Below, one piece after another: positions 5,911 through 13,805 of a stretch of 19,311 nt of DNA; within the stretch, counting starts at the first letter, position 1, and each line of letters opens with the position of its first letter. The stretch spans positions 1-19,311 of the forward strand of contig NZ_QTYB01000027.1 in the NCBI RefSeq assembly GCF_003461955.1, given 5' to 3'. Origin of the DNA: Ruminococcus sp. AM36-2AA. GTDB lineage: Bacteria; Bacillota; Clostridia; Lachnospirales; Lachnospiraceae. The notes beneath the pieces are model-generated. The model ran no database searches and was not told where the DNA came from. It saw only the letters and a program-made list of their open reading frames with translations. The position numbers and the translations under genes are program-made.

Positions 5911-7845
5911 TTATTTTACCTCCAGTACTTCAGAACTGTTATTTACGGTTCCTTCTGCAAGCATTTTTACTTCTTCATAATCATCGGTATTGGTTACGAT
6001 CAGCGGTGTGGTCACATCGTAACCTGCTGCCTTGATGGCATCCATATCAAATGTGATCAGCGTCTGGCCTTTTTTCACTTCGTCGCCGTCTTTTACATGT
6101 GCGGTGTAGAATTTTCCGCCAAGCTCAACGGTGTCAACGCCGATGTGGATCAGCAGTTCCAGGCCGCTTTCTGTTGCAAGACCGATTGCGTGTTTTGTGT
6201 CAAAAATTGTAGAAACGGTAGCGTCGCAAGGTGCTTTTACCTCACCTTTGGACGGAATCACTGCCATGCCTTTTCCAAGGACTTCTGATGCAAAAGTCGC
6301 ATCTTTTACTTCTGAAAGCGGGATCGCGGTTCCCTCAAGCGGGCTGTAGAGGGTCTGTGCGCCGGTCTCAGATGTTTTCCCCTCTGCTGGCTTCTCCTGA
6401 GCAATTTCTGCCGGAGCATCTGCTTTTTTCTCTGTTTCGATATTTTTTTCAGCTGTTTCCTGTACCTCATCCTTGTATCCTATCATCCATGTGAGTACAA
6501 ATGCGACACCAAAGGCAATGGCAAACATCAGGATATAGGAGACAGGGTTATTCAGGCACAGCAGGATTCCGAAGATACCGGTAACACCTGTTCCTGTAGC
6601 ACCAAGATTTGTAATGGAGGCAAAAAGCGCTCCGCATGCACCGCCGAGGCAGCCCATGATAAACGGCTTTCCAAAACGAAGATTTACACCAAAGATCGCC
6701 GGCTCTGTGATTCCCATACATGCGCTTAACGCAGACGGAACAGCCATGGATTTGATCTTCTGGTTTTTGGATTTCAGACCTACGGCAAGAGCCGCACCAC
6801 CCTGTGCCACGTTGGCTGCAGATGCAAGAGGCAGCCAGTAGGTAACGCCAAATTTAGCAATCTGACCAAGGTCAATAATGGTATACATATGATGAACACC
6901 GGCAACAACTGTCGGCGCATAAAAAGCACCCATGATAAAGCTTCCGATTCCAAACGGCAGGGCAATCAGCCACTGGATTCCATCCAGAAGTCCGTTCTCA
7001 ACGGCAACAAAGATCGGTCCGATAATGGAAAGTGTAAGATAACCGGTTACAAAAACACTAACAAGAGGTGTTACAAAAAGATCAAACATTGCAGGCACGA
7101 TCTTATGAAGTCTTTTCTCGATCTGTGCCAGTACCCATACTGCAATGATAACCGGGATTACATGTCCCTGATATCCAACCATGTCAATCGAATAAAGTCC
7201 GAACCATACTTTCTGTGTTGCATGCACACCTTCTGTAGCCACAGTCCAGGCATTCTGCAGATTGGGATGGATCATGATCATACCGATGACCGCTCCCAGA
7301 TAAGGATTGGCTCCGAATACCTTCGCGCCGCTGTAAGCGATCAGGATCGGCAGAAATGTATACGCCGTATTACTGAAAAGCTGGGCAAACACATAAATAG
7401 AACCACTGGTATTGATATTCAGGAAGCCATTGTTTACCATGAAGTTCAGAGCTTCCATGATTCCCATCAGGAATCCGCTGGCTACGATAGCCGGGATGAT
7501 CGGGACAAAAATATCTCCAAGTGTCTTGATCAGCCGCTGTGCCGGGTTTGCCTTGGAAGCTGCCACCTTCTTCAGCTCATCCTTGCTGCTCTCGGAAACT
7601 CCGGCAATCTGAATAAATTCATCGTAAACCTTGTTTACAACTCCTGTTCCCAGGATGATCTGCATCTGTCCCTGTGCGAAGAATACACCCTTCACACCGT
7701 CGATGTTCTCTACATATTCCTTGTCTGCCTTGTCATTATCCGCAATGACCAGGCGAAGTCTTGTTGCACAGTGTGCTGCGGAAATTATGTTTGCTTTCTT
7801 TCCTACATGATCATAGATTTCCTGTGCGGTCTTTCTGTAATCCAT
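5911..7845 (-). CDS. scrA: PTS sucrose transporter subunit EIIBCA
   Basis: A 644-residue membrane permease that imports and phosphorylates sucrose. The order is EIIB (about 1-80, phosphorylated C26 in AAHCATRLR), EIIC (about 105-455, many hydrophobic segments, with GFLMGIMEALNFMVNNG and NPYLGAVIGMIMIHPNLQNA typical of the sucrose/trehalose group), an Ala/Glu/Lys-rich linker (about 460-490), and EIIA of the glucose type (about 495-640, active H567 in LIHIGVDTVEL). Fusion of EIIA makes it independent of a separate Crr-like protein. AAGGAGG is 7 nt before the ATG. The neighbours scrB and scrR support sucrose rather than beta-glucosides, though some relatives carry other disaccharides. It has an unusually long A-rich leader of about 290 nt. 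Confidence 0.93.
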   Translation of the reverse strand: MDYRKTAQEIYDHVGKKANIISAAHCATRLRLVIADNDKADKEYVENIDGVKGVFFAQGQMQIILGTGVVNKVYDEFIQIAGVSESSKDELKKVAASKANPAQRLIKTLGDIFVPIIPAIVASGFLMGIMEALNFMVNNGFLNINTSGSIYVFAQLFSNTAYTFLPILIAYSGAKVFGANPYLGAVIGMIMIHPNLQNAWTVATEGVHATQKVWFGLYSIDMVGYQGHVIPVIIAVWVLAQIEKRLHKIVPAMFDLFVTPLVSVFVTGYLTLSIIGPIFVAVENGLLDGIQWLIALPFGIGSFIMGAFYAPTVVAGVHHMYTIIDLGQIAKFGVTYWLPLASAANVAQGGAALAVGLKSKNQKIKSMAVPSALSACMGITEPAIFGVNLRFGKPFIMGCLGGACGALFASITNLGATGTGVTGIFGILLCLNNPVSYILMFAIAFGVAFVLTWMIGYKDEVQETAEKNIETEKKADAPAEIAQEKPAEGKTSETGAQTLYSPLEGTAIPLSEVKDATFASEVLGKGMAVIPSKGEVKAPCDATVSTIFDTKHAIGLATESGLELLIHIGVDTVELGGKFYTAHVKDGDEVKKGQTLITFDMDAIKAAGYDVTTPLIVTNTDDYEEVKMLAEGTVNNSSEVLEVK

Positions 7846-7997
7846 GTCCGTCCTCCTTTTCTTTTACTGTCCTTCCTGCGGGCAGTAGACTCTTTTTGCT
7901 TTCCCTTTTTTTGCAAAACTGATTTCTTCGGATCAGCTGTGTCTGTTCTTTCTGTTTTTCCGGAAGTTAATGATTTCTGATCCTTTTGTTTCTTTTA

Positions 7998-8017
7998 TGA
8001 GATTGATTCCATATTTA
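7998..8017 (+). promoter_or_regulatory. Second ScrR-like operator copy in the scrA leader
   Basis: TGAGATTGATTCCATATTTA matches the promoter-proximal site (8111-8130, minus strand) at 16 of 20 positions but faces the opposite way. The centres are about 113 bp apart. This fits an auxiliary operator for looping by a tetrameric LacI-type repressor, or a roadblock in the leader. Confidence 0.5.
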
Positions 8018-8110
8018 TTTCTATTTTAAAAATGTCTGTTTTTCCTAATGCCTTGGTATTTATAAGTTTTTCAGTCATTTCTTTGCTTGTTTTTCATGTT
8101 TTTATGTGTT

Positions 8111-8130
8111 CTAATATGGAATCGTTCTCA
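8111..8130 (-). promoter_or_regulatory. ScrR-like operator (possible CcpA cre overlap) at the scrA start
   Basis: On the minus strand TGAGAACGATTCCATATTAG begins about 5 nt after the predicted transcription start. The core TGAGAACGATTCCA has the central CG and TG..CA ends of LacI/GalR-family sites and also fits the cre consensus at most positions, so CcpA could bind too. Placement just downstream of the promoter is that of a classical repressor site. Confidence 0.55.
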
Positions 8131-8142
8131 CATCTTGATTGT

Positions 8143-8171
8143 ATTATAACCACTGCCTTCTCATTTGTAAA
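8143..8171 (-). promoter_or_regulatory. scrA promoter
   Basis: On the minus strand TTTACA (8166-8171), a 17-bp spacer, then TATAAT (8143-8148). The predicted start is near 8136, leaving a ~290-nt leader before the scrA ATG. No antiterminator-type (RAT/terminator) structure is evident in that leader. Confidence 0.75.
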
Positions 8172-8310
8172 TCCGCAACATCTCACAAATTTCTCCGGTC
8201 AAAATTGTACATATTCCATAAGAACATACGCAAGACAAACAAGCCGGTCAGGACATCTCAAAAAAATCTGGTCTTTTTCTGTGCTTGCCCAGCCATAACA
8301 CATAAACCCG

Positions 8311-8348
8311 CCAAAAAAGAGCAGGTCTTTTTCTCCCAAAAGATCTGC
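8311..8348 (-). terminator. Terminator of scrR
   Basis: On the minus strand GCAGATCTTTT (8338-8348) pairs with AAAAGACCTGC (8321-8331), 10 of 11 bp, and TCTTTTTTGG follows. It sits 56 bp after the scrR stop and separates scrR from the scrA promoter. Confidence 0.75.
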
Positions 8349-8403
8349 CCCTGTTCCGCAATAACTTATAATTTTTATCCTCTGTCTGCGAGAATATTCT
8401 CTG

Positions 8404-9384
8404 CTACCTGTGAGATTCCCGTTCCACAAGTTCACATCCCATTTTGATTTCCTTGCTGATTCCGGTATCGTTCTCAATAAGATCCGCCAGCATGGCTGCC
8501 GCCTCCATTCCACTGGTCTTATAATAAAAATGTACCGTGGTAAGCTTCGGTTCCACGATCTTACCCGGAACACCGTCACCGATCCCTGCGATCTGCACAT
8601 CATCGGGAATTCGAAGTCCGATCTCCTTCAGATAAGTCATGGCACCAACTGCCATGGTATCTGTGGCACATACCAGAGAATCAATGGATGGATCCTCCTC
8701 AAAAAGTTCCTTCGCCATCTCATAGCCGGAATCCATGGTGAAGCTTCCTGTTTTCATCTTCTCCGGAAGGATCTCAAGCTTTCCCTTATGAAGCGCATCC
8801 ATAAAACCTTTTTTACGGCGTGCACCAACTGCCTCGTCTTTATCTGTGACACCAATGTAAGCGAACTTTTTTCCTTTCTTTGCAAGCTTCTCTGTCACCA
8901 TAAAAGCTGCCTTATAATCATCCTGATAAATGCAGGGATATCCATCCAGATGCTGTCCCAGAAGCACGATCGGCACCTTATAATCCTTCAGCATCTGTTT
9001 ATGCTTTCTGGTAAACATGGTGGCAATAAAAACCACTCCGTCCACCTGGCGTTCTTTAAACAGAGAAAGATATTTCAGCTCTTCTTCCACATCGTTGTTG
9101 GTATTGGCGAGGATCAGCTGGTAACCTCTCCGTGTGAGAATGTCACTGATCCCCGCCACCTCACGGCTTATGGTATCGGAATTGATCTTTGGAAGAATAA
9201 CACCGATGAGACTCGTTTTTTTTGTCCGCAATGTCTGTGCCTGGGAGGATGGCTGATATCCGGTCTCCTGGATCACCTTGCGGATGACTTCTTTTTTTTC
9301 ACTGCTTACATATCCGTTGTTCAGATATCTGGATACCGTAGCTCTGGAAACTCCGGCAAGTCTGGCTATTTCATTAATATTCAT
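8404..9384 (-). CDS. scrR: LacI-family sucrose operon repressor
   Basis: A 326-residue regulator. The N-terminal helix-turn-helix (MNINEIARLAGVSRATVSRY, about 1-25) and hinge helix (about 46-57, PSSQAQTLRTKK) are of the LacI/GalR type. The rest is a periplasmic-binding-like sugar sensor domain (LIGVILPKINSDTISREVA; GVVFIATMF; FAYIGVTDKDEAVGARRKKGF; SLVCATDTMAVGAM; DVQIAGIGD). It probably represses scrAB and is released by sucrose-6-phosphate or fructose, by analogy with ScrR; the ligand is inferred from context. AGAGG precedes the ATG. It is transcribed ahead of scrAB on the same strand but has its own promoter and terminator, so it is a separate unit. Confidence 0.9.
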   Translation of the reverse strand: MNINEIARLAGVSRATVSRYLNNGYVSSEKKEVIRKVIQETGYQPSSQAQTLRTKKTSLIGVILPKINSDTISREVAGISDILTRRGYQLILANTNNDVEEELKYLSLFKERQVDGVVFIATMFTRKHKQMLKDYKVPIVLLGQHLDGYPCIYQDDYKAAFMVTEKLAKKGKKFAYIGVTDKDEAVGARRKKGFMDALHKGKLEILPEKMKTGSFTMDSGYEMAKELFEEDPSIDSLVCATDTMAVGAMTYLKEIGLRIPDDVQIAGIGDGVPGKIVEPKLTTVHFYYKTSGMEAAAMLADLIENDTGISKEIKMGCELVERESHR

Positions 9385-9455
9385 GACCTATGTACCTCTT
9401 CTTCTGTCCTGTTAAGTCTGTCATTTTCCGTCGTTTTACAGATATTTATAGATAG

Positions 9456-9484
9456 ATTATACACGTTTTCTTTCCGGTAAAAAA
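9456..9484 (-). promoter_or_regulatory. Probable scrR promoter
   Basis: The minus strand has a clean TATAAT at 9456-9461, about 72 bp before the scrR ATG. The -35 region at 17 bp (T-rich, complement of 9479-9484) is poor. No copy of the scrA operator motif is seen here, so autoregulation is not indicated. Confidence 0.45.
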
Positions 9485-9522
9485 GATGCTTTTCTATTGT
9501 TTCGCAGTTATTCTGTTGTATA

Positions 9523-9547
9523 CGGGATGCCAGTGACTCGCATCCCG
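9523..9547. other. Perfect stem-loop in the scrR-spoIIQ gap
   Basis: CGGGATGC (9523-9530) and GCATCCCG (9540-9547) form a perfect 8-bp stem. The only T-run (GTTTTAC) is on the plus-strand side, where no gene ends. It may be a weak terminator for leftward sporulation transcripts or a processing site. The rest of the gap 9485-9719 holds no gene I can support. Confidence 0.5.
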
Positions 9548-9648
9548 CATGTTTTACTTTCATCTGCAACGTTTTCCGCTATAACCAATTTCTCTAAAAA
9601 GGATATTCTACTGTATCCGTTTCAGCGATCATTCCCGATCGATCATAT

Positions 9649-9710
9649 CTGCTGTTTCAGTTTTTCTGCCGTCTCAGCTTCCTGCCGTTTCAGTTTACCT
9701 GTTGCTCAGG
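9649..9710. repeat. Degenerate short tandem repeat, about 17-bp unit
   Basis: Three imperfect units in a row (CTGCTGTTTCAGTTTTT, CTGCCGTCTCAGCTTC, CTGCCGTTTCAGTTTAC) and a partial fourth (CTGTTGCTCAG) lie just past the stop of the spoIIQ-like gene at 9720. No function is evident. Confidence 0.55.
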
Positions 9711-9719
9711 CGTGCCACA

Positions 9720-10706
9720 TCACTCCAGATACTCAAACGGATCCACCGGCGTGCCGTCTTTTCTCATTGCGAAATAAAGGTTCGGGCCTTCCACAGAATA
9801 ATATTTGGTCGGTGCACTGATATTTCCGATCACTTCGCCTTCTTTTACCGTGTCACCTTCTGCCACTGTAAGATCCTTCAGCTGTCCGTACACCGCCTGA
9901 TAGCCATTTCCAAGCTCCATGGTCACAGTCGTTCCTGTGCAGGCATCCTGTGTAATGGAAAGCACCTGACCATCTGCCGCCGCATACACTGGTGCATCTT
10001 CCACTGCCTGCAGAGAAATAGCCGGGCTGACCCGATACTGATCCAACGTCGGATAATATACGGTTTCATTCATGTTGTAATCCACAAGAACCGTTCCTCT
10101 CACCGGCCACTCCATAATGGAATCCTCTGTAAAATTCAAGGTCTGCGCCGCAATTCCGGCCGCGGAAGTTTCGGCTGTATCTGCGGAGGAAGTCTCTGCT
10201 CCGTTATTTGCTGCATTTCCGGCGTTGGCGTTATCTGCTGCATTTCCGATTCCAGCAGTACTATTGCCAGCACTTTCTGCCCCTGCTGCCGCAGATACAC
10301 TCTTATTCTCTGCACCACTCCCATTATTTACATCTGCCATTGTATTACCGTCTGTTCCTGCTGTTCCCTCATTTTCAGCTGCACCGCTTCCTGCAGTCTC
10401 ACGGATACTTCCGGTTACACCGTCTGCATCTGCCCCATTTTCCGAAGCACCTGACAGACCTGTTTCATCTCCGGCTGCTCCATCGGTCATCTCATCCTGC
10501 GCCACATCTTCCCAGCCATTTCCGGTAACTGCCGCGTCCTCTGCGTTTTCCCCATCCGAAAGTTCTTCTTCCATCTGTACAGAATTTTCCTCCTGGGAAT
10601 TTTCTACAATAGGTTTTGTCCCCAGCTGATAAACGGTAATTCCAAGTGCAGCCACTGCTGCCAAAACTCCGCCGTTGATAATGCCTCTCACGATTTTACT
10701 TTTCAT
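9720..10706 (-). CDS. spoIIQ: SpoIIQ-like M23/LytM-domain sporulation protein
   Basis: I choose the start at 10706 (MKSKIVRGI), with GAGGTGG 7 nt upstream; a longer in-frame ATG at 10775 lacks a ribosome site. The 328-residue product has one N-terminal membrane helix (about 9-28), a long low-complexity Ala/Gly/Asn/Glu/Thr linker (about 38-195) and a C-terminal LytM/M23 domain (about 200-328). Zinc-ligand positions are changed: the H-xxx-D region reads YRVSPAISL, the YAHL region reads VYGQL, and the HxH region reads NLYF. It is therefore probably catalytically dead, as in Bacillus SpoIIQ, which forms the forespore half of the channel with SpoIIIAH during engulfment. spoIID lies directly upstream. 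An ordinary M23 peptidase is unlikely. Confidence 0.82.
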   Translation of the reverse strand: MKSKIVRGIINGGVLAAVAALGITVYQLGTKPIVENSQEENSVQMEEELSDGENAEDAAVTGNGWEDVAQDEMTDGAAGDETGLSGASENGADADGVTGSIRETAGSGAAENEGTAGTDGNTMADVNNGSGAENKSVSAAAGAESAGNSTAGIGNAADNANAGNAANNGAETSSADTAETSAAGIAAQTLNFTEDSIMEWPVRGTVLVDYNMNETVYYPTLDQYRVSPAISLQAVEDAPVYAAADGQVLSITQDACTGTTVTMELGNGYQAVYGQLKDLTVAEGDTVKEGEVIGNISAPTKYYSVEGPNLYFAMRKDGTPVDPFEYLE

Positions 10707-10805
10707 ATTCTTTCCACCTCTGTCTGATATGTTCATTTTCAGCAACGGAAAAAGCAGTAAAGCGGATATCTTCATTTCACTCTGCTACCGTTTCCAGTCA
10801 CTATT

Positions 10806-10835
10806 TCTGTATCTATAGAGTGTCCAGAATATGGC
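10806..10835 (-). promoter_or_regulatory. Possible sporulation (sigma-E-like) promoter before spoIIQ
   Basis: On the minus strand GCCATATT (10828-10835), a 14-bp gap, then GATACAGA (10806-10813). This resembles the sigma-E pattern (ATA-rich -35, ATACA -10). spoIIQ is normally sigma-F controlled and that consensus is looser, so the sigma factor is uncertain. Confidence 0.35.
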
Positions 10836-10923
10836 TGTCTATTCACTTTCTGAATATTTTTCTTTCATAATAATACATTTCTTTTGCTGCTTAATCGAAT
10901 CAGGAATATCCTCTCGACTTCCT

Positions 10924-11754
10924 TTAATTCTCCGGATTCTCAACTCTTAATTCCATACCCGGAAAATATTTTTTCAGGATCTCCTCCGCATTGCTTCCGT
11001 TTTTCGCCATCTCATTTCCGCCGAACTGAGAAAAACCAACACCGTGGCCGATGCCACGCACCCGCAGATAATAAGTATCGTTCTTTTTCTGCAAGCTGAA
11101 ATTCGCCGATTCCAGCCCCATTCCCGCCGCAAAACTTTCTCCTTCCACCAGAGTTTTCCCAACCATAAGCTCCGTCACATAACCGGCACTATCCCGCTTT
11201 TTGATCTTCAGCTCTCCGGAAAACTGACCCGCCGGAATTTCCACAACTTTCATATAATCCGGAGATTTTTTGTCCCCGCTGCTATCTGCTGATTTCAGAT
11301 ATGTATACGCCTCATCATGAAAAGCCTCCGCTCCGCTGCGTGTTTTCCCCGCGCTGATCTTATGCCAGGGTGTCAGCTTTACTTTTCCCTCATATGTCAG
11401 TACCTTCCCTCCCGTCTCTTTCGCTGACTGCTGATAGATTTGATTTTTTTCTGTAAAAAAATATCTCCAGACTTCTCCAGTATTTCTGTTTTCCCAGAGG
11501 ATCTCCGCAAGATTTTTTCCCTCCCCGATCCGCCTCTGAATATTCGACCGTGCGATCACAGTCTGCGCTTTTATGGTTTCTTTTTTCATATCCGGGGAAA
11601 TCTGTGAAAAAACAAGGATGGGAAGATATTCTTCCATATCAGGCTTCCTCTCTGCCAGGACCATCTCCGTCCCGTGAAAAGCCGCTGCCGTAAAATAAGG
11701 AAGAACAATTGCCAGAAACACCAGACAATATCGAAGAAGCGCATATTTTTTCAT
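10924..11754 (-). CDS. spoIID: Stage II sporulation protein D, lytic transglycosylase
   Basis: A 276-residue SpoIID. It starts with an N-terminal membrane/signal helix (about 5-26), then EEYLPILVFSQISPDMKKE and TIKAQTVIARSN, the family's segment, with E59 at the position of the catalytic Glu. The C-terminal signature GIGHGVGFSQFGGNEMAKNG (about 236-255) and ILKKYFPGMELR complete it. SpoIID cleaves peptidoglycan glycan strands during engulfment in the mother cell, together with SpoIIP/SpoIIM. It is shorter than Bacillus SpoIID (about 340). The ribosome site before the ATG is weak (GGTG). The spoIIQ-like gene follows 217 bp downstream, the usual clostridial pairing. Confidence 0.9.
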   Translation of the reverse strand: MKKYALLRYCLVFLAIVLPYFTAAAFHGTEMVLAERKPDMEEYLPILVFSQISPDMKKETIKAQTVIARSNIQRRIGEGKNLAEILWENRNTGEVWRYFFTEKNQIYQQSAKETGGKVLTYEGKVKLTPWHKISAGKTRSGAEAFHDEAYTYLKSADSSGDKKSPDYMKVVEIPAGQFSGELKIKKRDSAGYVTELMVGKTLVEGESFAAGMGLESANFSLQKKNDTYYLRVRGIGHGVGFSQFGGNEMAKNGSNAEEILKKYFPGMELRVENPEN

Positions 11755-11899
11755 AAAAACACCATAAGCGTTCTTTTTCCTAATATATGTTCTTTTGCAA
11801 AAAATTATTATTTGCTGTATACTATATCAATTCGAAGGGGATCTGCAGTAATCAGACCTTACTCACCATCCATTCAAGCGAATATTCGCAATCCGCTTC

Positions 11900-12024
11900 G
11901 CTACGTAGCTCTACACCAAATAACTGCTCCGCAGTTTATCAGGAGGAGCTTACGCTCTTCCTGATACAAGCAAGTCCCCACTCACTGCTTATTGCTTTTC
12001 GCAACCCCGCAGGGGACTTACTTG
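11900..12024. repeat. Cluster of four stem-loops upstream of the metallophosphoesterase
   Basis: Consecutive palindromes: GCTACGTAGC (11900-11909); AACTGC-TCC-GCAGTT (11922-11936); TATCAGGAGGAGC-TTAC-GCTCTTCCTGATA (11937-11966); and CAAGCAAGTCCCC (11967-11979) with GGGGACTTACTTG (12012-12024). The loop of the last contains a 26-bp sequence (11984-12009) repeated at 13294-13319. No T-run follows any of them and no coding frame is convincing, so this looks like a REP-type repeat or a structured RNA. The remainder of the gap 11755-12094 shows nothing else. Confidence 0.6.
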
Positions 12025-12094
12025 ATTTGGTTAAATTCTCTGATCAGGCGGATAAAATATTTAACTGAAATTTTTTATGGAGGTATCTCATATC

Positions 12095-13282
12095 ATGCTT
12101 GCCATCTTTCTCGCACCACTATATATCCTCATCAATATTTATATCGTCCGCTGGATGATCCTGTGGATGGGTGCATGCACTCATTTTTTCCAGACCTTTG
12201 CGTTCCGGGTATGTTTTGTGGGTGTTTATATTTTTCTGTCCACTTCTCTTCTGACCTGTTTTCTTATCCGGAAGCCGCCTGAAATCCATCGTTTCCTGAA
12301 AAATACAGCCAATTATTTTCAGGGAACGTTTCTTTACATCCTGATCGTGATCGTAACTACTGATCTCTGCAGACTGATCCTGAAGCACACGCTTCACCCG
12401 GCCTGGCTGTACTCCCGGAAAGCCTTCGTGATCACGGGCGTAGTCTGTACACTTCTGATCATTGGTATCAGTCTCTATGGAATTTTAAACCAGTGGAATA
12501 TTAAGACAAAAACTTATGATGTGAAAGTAGACAAGCAGGTGAAGGGAATGGATTCTCTGAAAATCGTCCTGCTTGCAGATATTCATTTCGGATACAGCAT
12601 CGGGGAAAAACATGCCGAACTTCTTGTAAAAAAGATCAACGCCGAAGATCCGGATCTGATCTGCATTGCCGGTGATATTTTTGACAACGAATATGAGGGG
12701 ATCAAAGATCCCCAAAAAACGGCGGCCATTCTTCGTTCGCTGAAATCCAGATACGGAGTTTATGCCTGCTGGGGCAACCATGATCTCAGCGAACCGATTC
12801 TGGCCGGTTTTACTTTCCGTAATGCGAAAGAAGATTATGACGATCCCAGAATGTGGGATTTTCTGAAATCCGCCAATATCCGGCTACTCAATGATGAAAC
12901 GCTTCTCATTGATGACCGGTTCTATCTGACAGGCCGCAAAGATCCGTCCCGCTGCCGCAAAATGTCCGACACACGGAAGGAACCTGACCAGCTTACAGCC
13001 TCCCTTGACAAAACACTCCCCATTATTTTTATAGATCATCAGCCTGGTCAGTTGAATGAAGTGGCAGCCGCAGGCGCAGACCTTGATCTCTGTGGTCATA
13101 CTCATGACGGCCAGCTGTTCCCTCTGAACATCATCACCGGCCTGGTCTGGGAAAATTCCTGCGGTTACCTGAAAAAAGGAACCATGCACAACATCGTTAC
13201 CTCCGGCGCAGGCATATGGGGCCCGAATATGCGTACTGCCACAAATAGCGAGATCTGCTCGATCACGGTGCATTTTTTATAA
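12095..13282 (+). CDS. Membrane-anchored metallophosphoesterase (YkuE-like)
   Basis: I choose the ATG at 12095: an earlier in-frame ATG (12077) overlaps the GGAGGT that serves as ribosome site for 12095. The 395-residue protein has about four hydrophobic helices in residues 1-132 and then a calcineurin-like phosphoesterase domain. Metal-binding motifs are complete: D162-x-H164 (LLADIHFG), G193-D194 to D197 (GDIFD), GNHD at 227-230, H315 (IDHQPG) and GHTH at 334-337 followed by DGQLFP. The catalytic domain follows the helices; its sidedness cannot be read. The fold matches YkuE/YaeI-type phosphoesterases, some of which act on lipids; the substrate here is unknown. It is the only plus-strand gene in the window and is flanked by copies of a 26-bp repeat. 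Confidence 0.9.
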   Translation: MLAIFLAPLYILINIYIVRWMILWMGACTHFFQTFAFRVCFVGVYIFLSTSLLTCFLIRKPPEIHRFLKNTANYFQGTFLYILIVIVTTDLCRLILKHTLHPAWLYSRKAFVITGVVCTLLIIGISLYGILNQWNIKTKTYDVKVDKQVKGMDSLKIVLLADIHFGYSIGEKHAELLVKKINAEDPDLICIAGDIFDNEYEGIKDPQKTAAILRSLKSRYGVYACWGNHDLSEPILAGFTFRNAKEDYDDPRMWDFLKSANIRLLNDETLLIDDRFYLTGRKDPSRCRKMSDTRKEPDQLTASLDKTLPIIFIDHQPGQLNEVAAAGADLDLCGHTHDGQLFPLNIITGLVWENSCGYLKKGTMHNIVTSGAGIWGPNMRTATNSEICSITVHFL

Positions 13283-13293
13283 AATCTCCATCT

Positions 13294-13319
13294 ACTGTTT
13301 ATTGCTTTTCGCAACCCCG
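13294..13319 (+). repeat. Second copy of the 26-bp repeat flanking the metallophosphoesterase
   Basis: ACTGTTTATTGCTTTTCGCA followed by ACCCCG equals 11984-12009 at 25 of 26 positions, in direct orientation. It lies 11 bp after the metallophosphoesterase stop. Only the loop core of the upstream stem-loop is shared; the AGTCCCC arms are missing here. Confidence 0.7.
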
Positions 13320-13378
13320 ATACGCATAACAGCCATTTCTTTTTTGAACCTCCGGGACTGTTGATATTTCCGGGAAGT

Positions 13379-13805
13379 CTATAAGCAGCCGCCTGTCCCG
13401 GTATTTATTTCCTGCAGTTCGTTTTCCGGGAGATCTAGCCTGTCTGGGGTAAAATCCTGATTCTCCGGCCCTTCTTCCCATCCCATTATTTCCGCCTGCA
13501 ACTGCCGCCACTGCATGTCCGCTTCCGTTCTTATTCACGATATAACGCACTTTGTTTCTGCATATCCAGCTTCCTTTTCCAGCTGCTGCATACGCTGCAA
13601 AGATCCCTGCCCGTTTTCCTCCCATAGCCTGTACACGGGAGATTTTTTCCATAAAGATTCCCAGGATCATTACCGTCATATGAAAAATCTGCAATATTTC
13701 CGTATATCTGCCTGATTTTCCTTCTTTTTTCTCCGGATTTTTCTCAGAACGGTATTCTTTCTTTCCATCCCATTCTTTTTTAATTCCCAGCCTTTCATAT
13801 ACCAT
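13379..13805 (-). pseudogene. Possible decayed gene, coding signal split over two frames
   Basis: One minus frame is open from 13805 (MVYERLGIKKEWDG, with AAGGCGGG upstream) down to 13299, but its second half is Gly/Arg-rich and unlike a normal protein. Shifted by +1, the same stretch reads from about 13636 as VYRLWEENGQGSLQRMQQLE, meets a TGA at 13535-13537, then continues as MQWRQLQAEIMGWEEGPENQ to LQEINTGTGGCL and a TAG at 13379-13381. That frame is acidic and helical with natural codon choice. I infer a gene broken by a frameshift near 13636 and an in-frame TGA. An intact 45-residue ORF (13379-13516) or a real 168-residue protein in the first frame are the alternatives. The family is not recognised. 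Confidence 0.35.

Noticed and set aside
6889..7980. 363-residue plus-strand ORF opposite scrA
   Set aside because: Lies antisense over a clear PTS gene, is rich in His/Cys/Arg, has no ribosome site, and mirrors the codon bias of scrA.
8410..9480. 356-residue plus-strand ORF opposite scrR
   Set aside because: Antisense shadow of the LacI-family gene; Phe/His/Cys-rich composition and no recognisable domain.
9381..9569. 62-residue minus-strand ORF just before scrR
   Set aside because: Runs through the scrR promoter and leader, overlaps the scrR start, and has no ribosome site.
10117..10629. 170-residue plus-strand ORF rich in Ala/Pro/Ser
   Set aside because: It is the reverse of the low-complexity linker of the spoIIQ-like gene.
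12077..12094. Upstream ATG as start of the metallophosphoesterase
   Set aside because: The ATG overlaps the GGAGGT that best serves the ATG at 12095, and nothing upstream of 12077 resembles a ribosome site.
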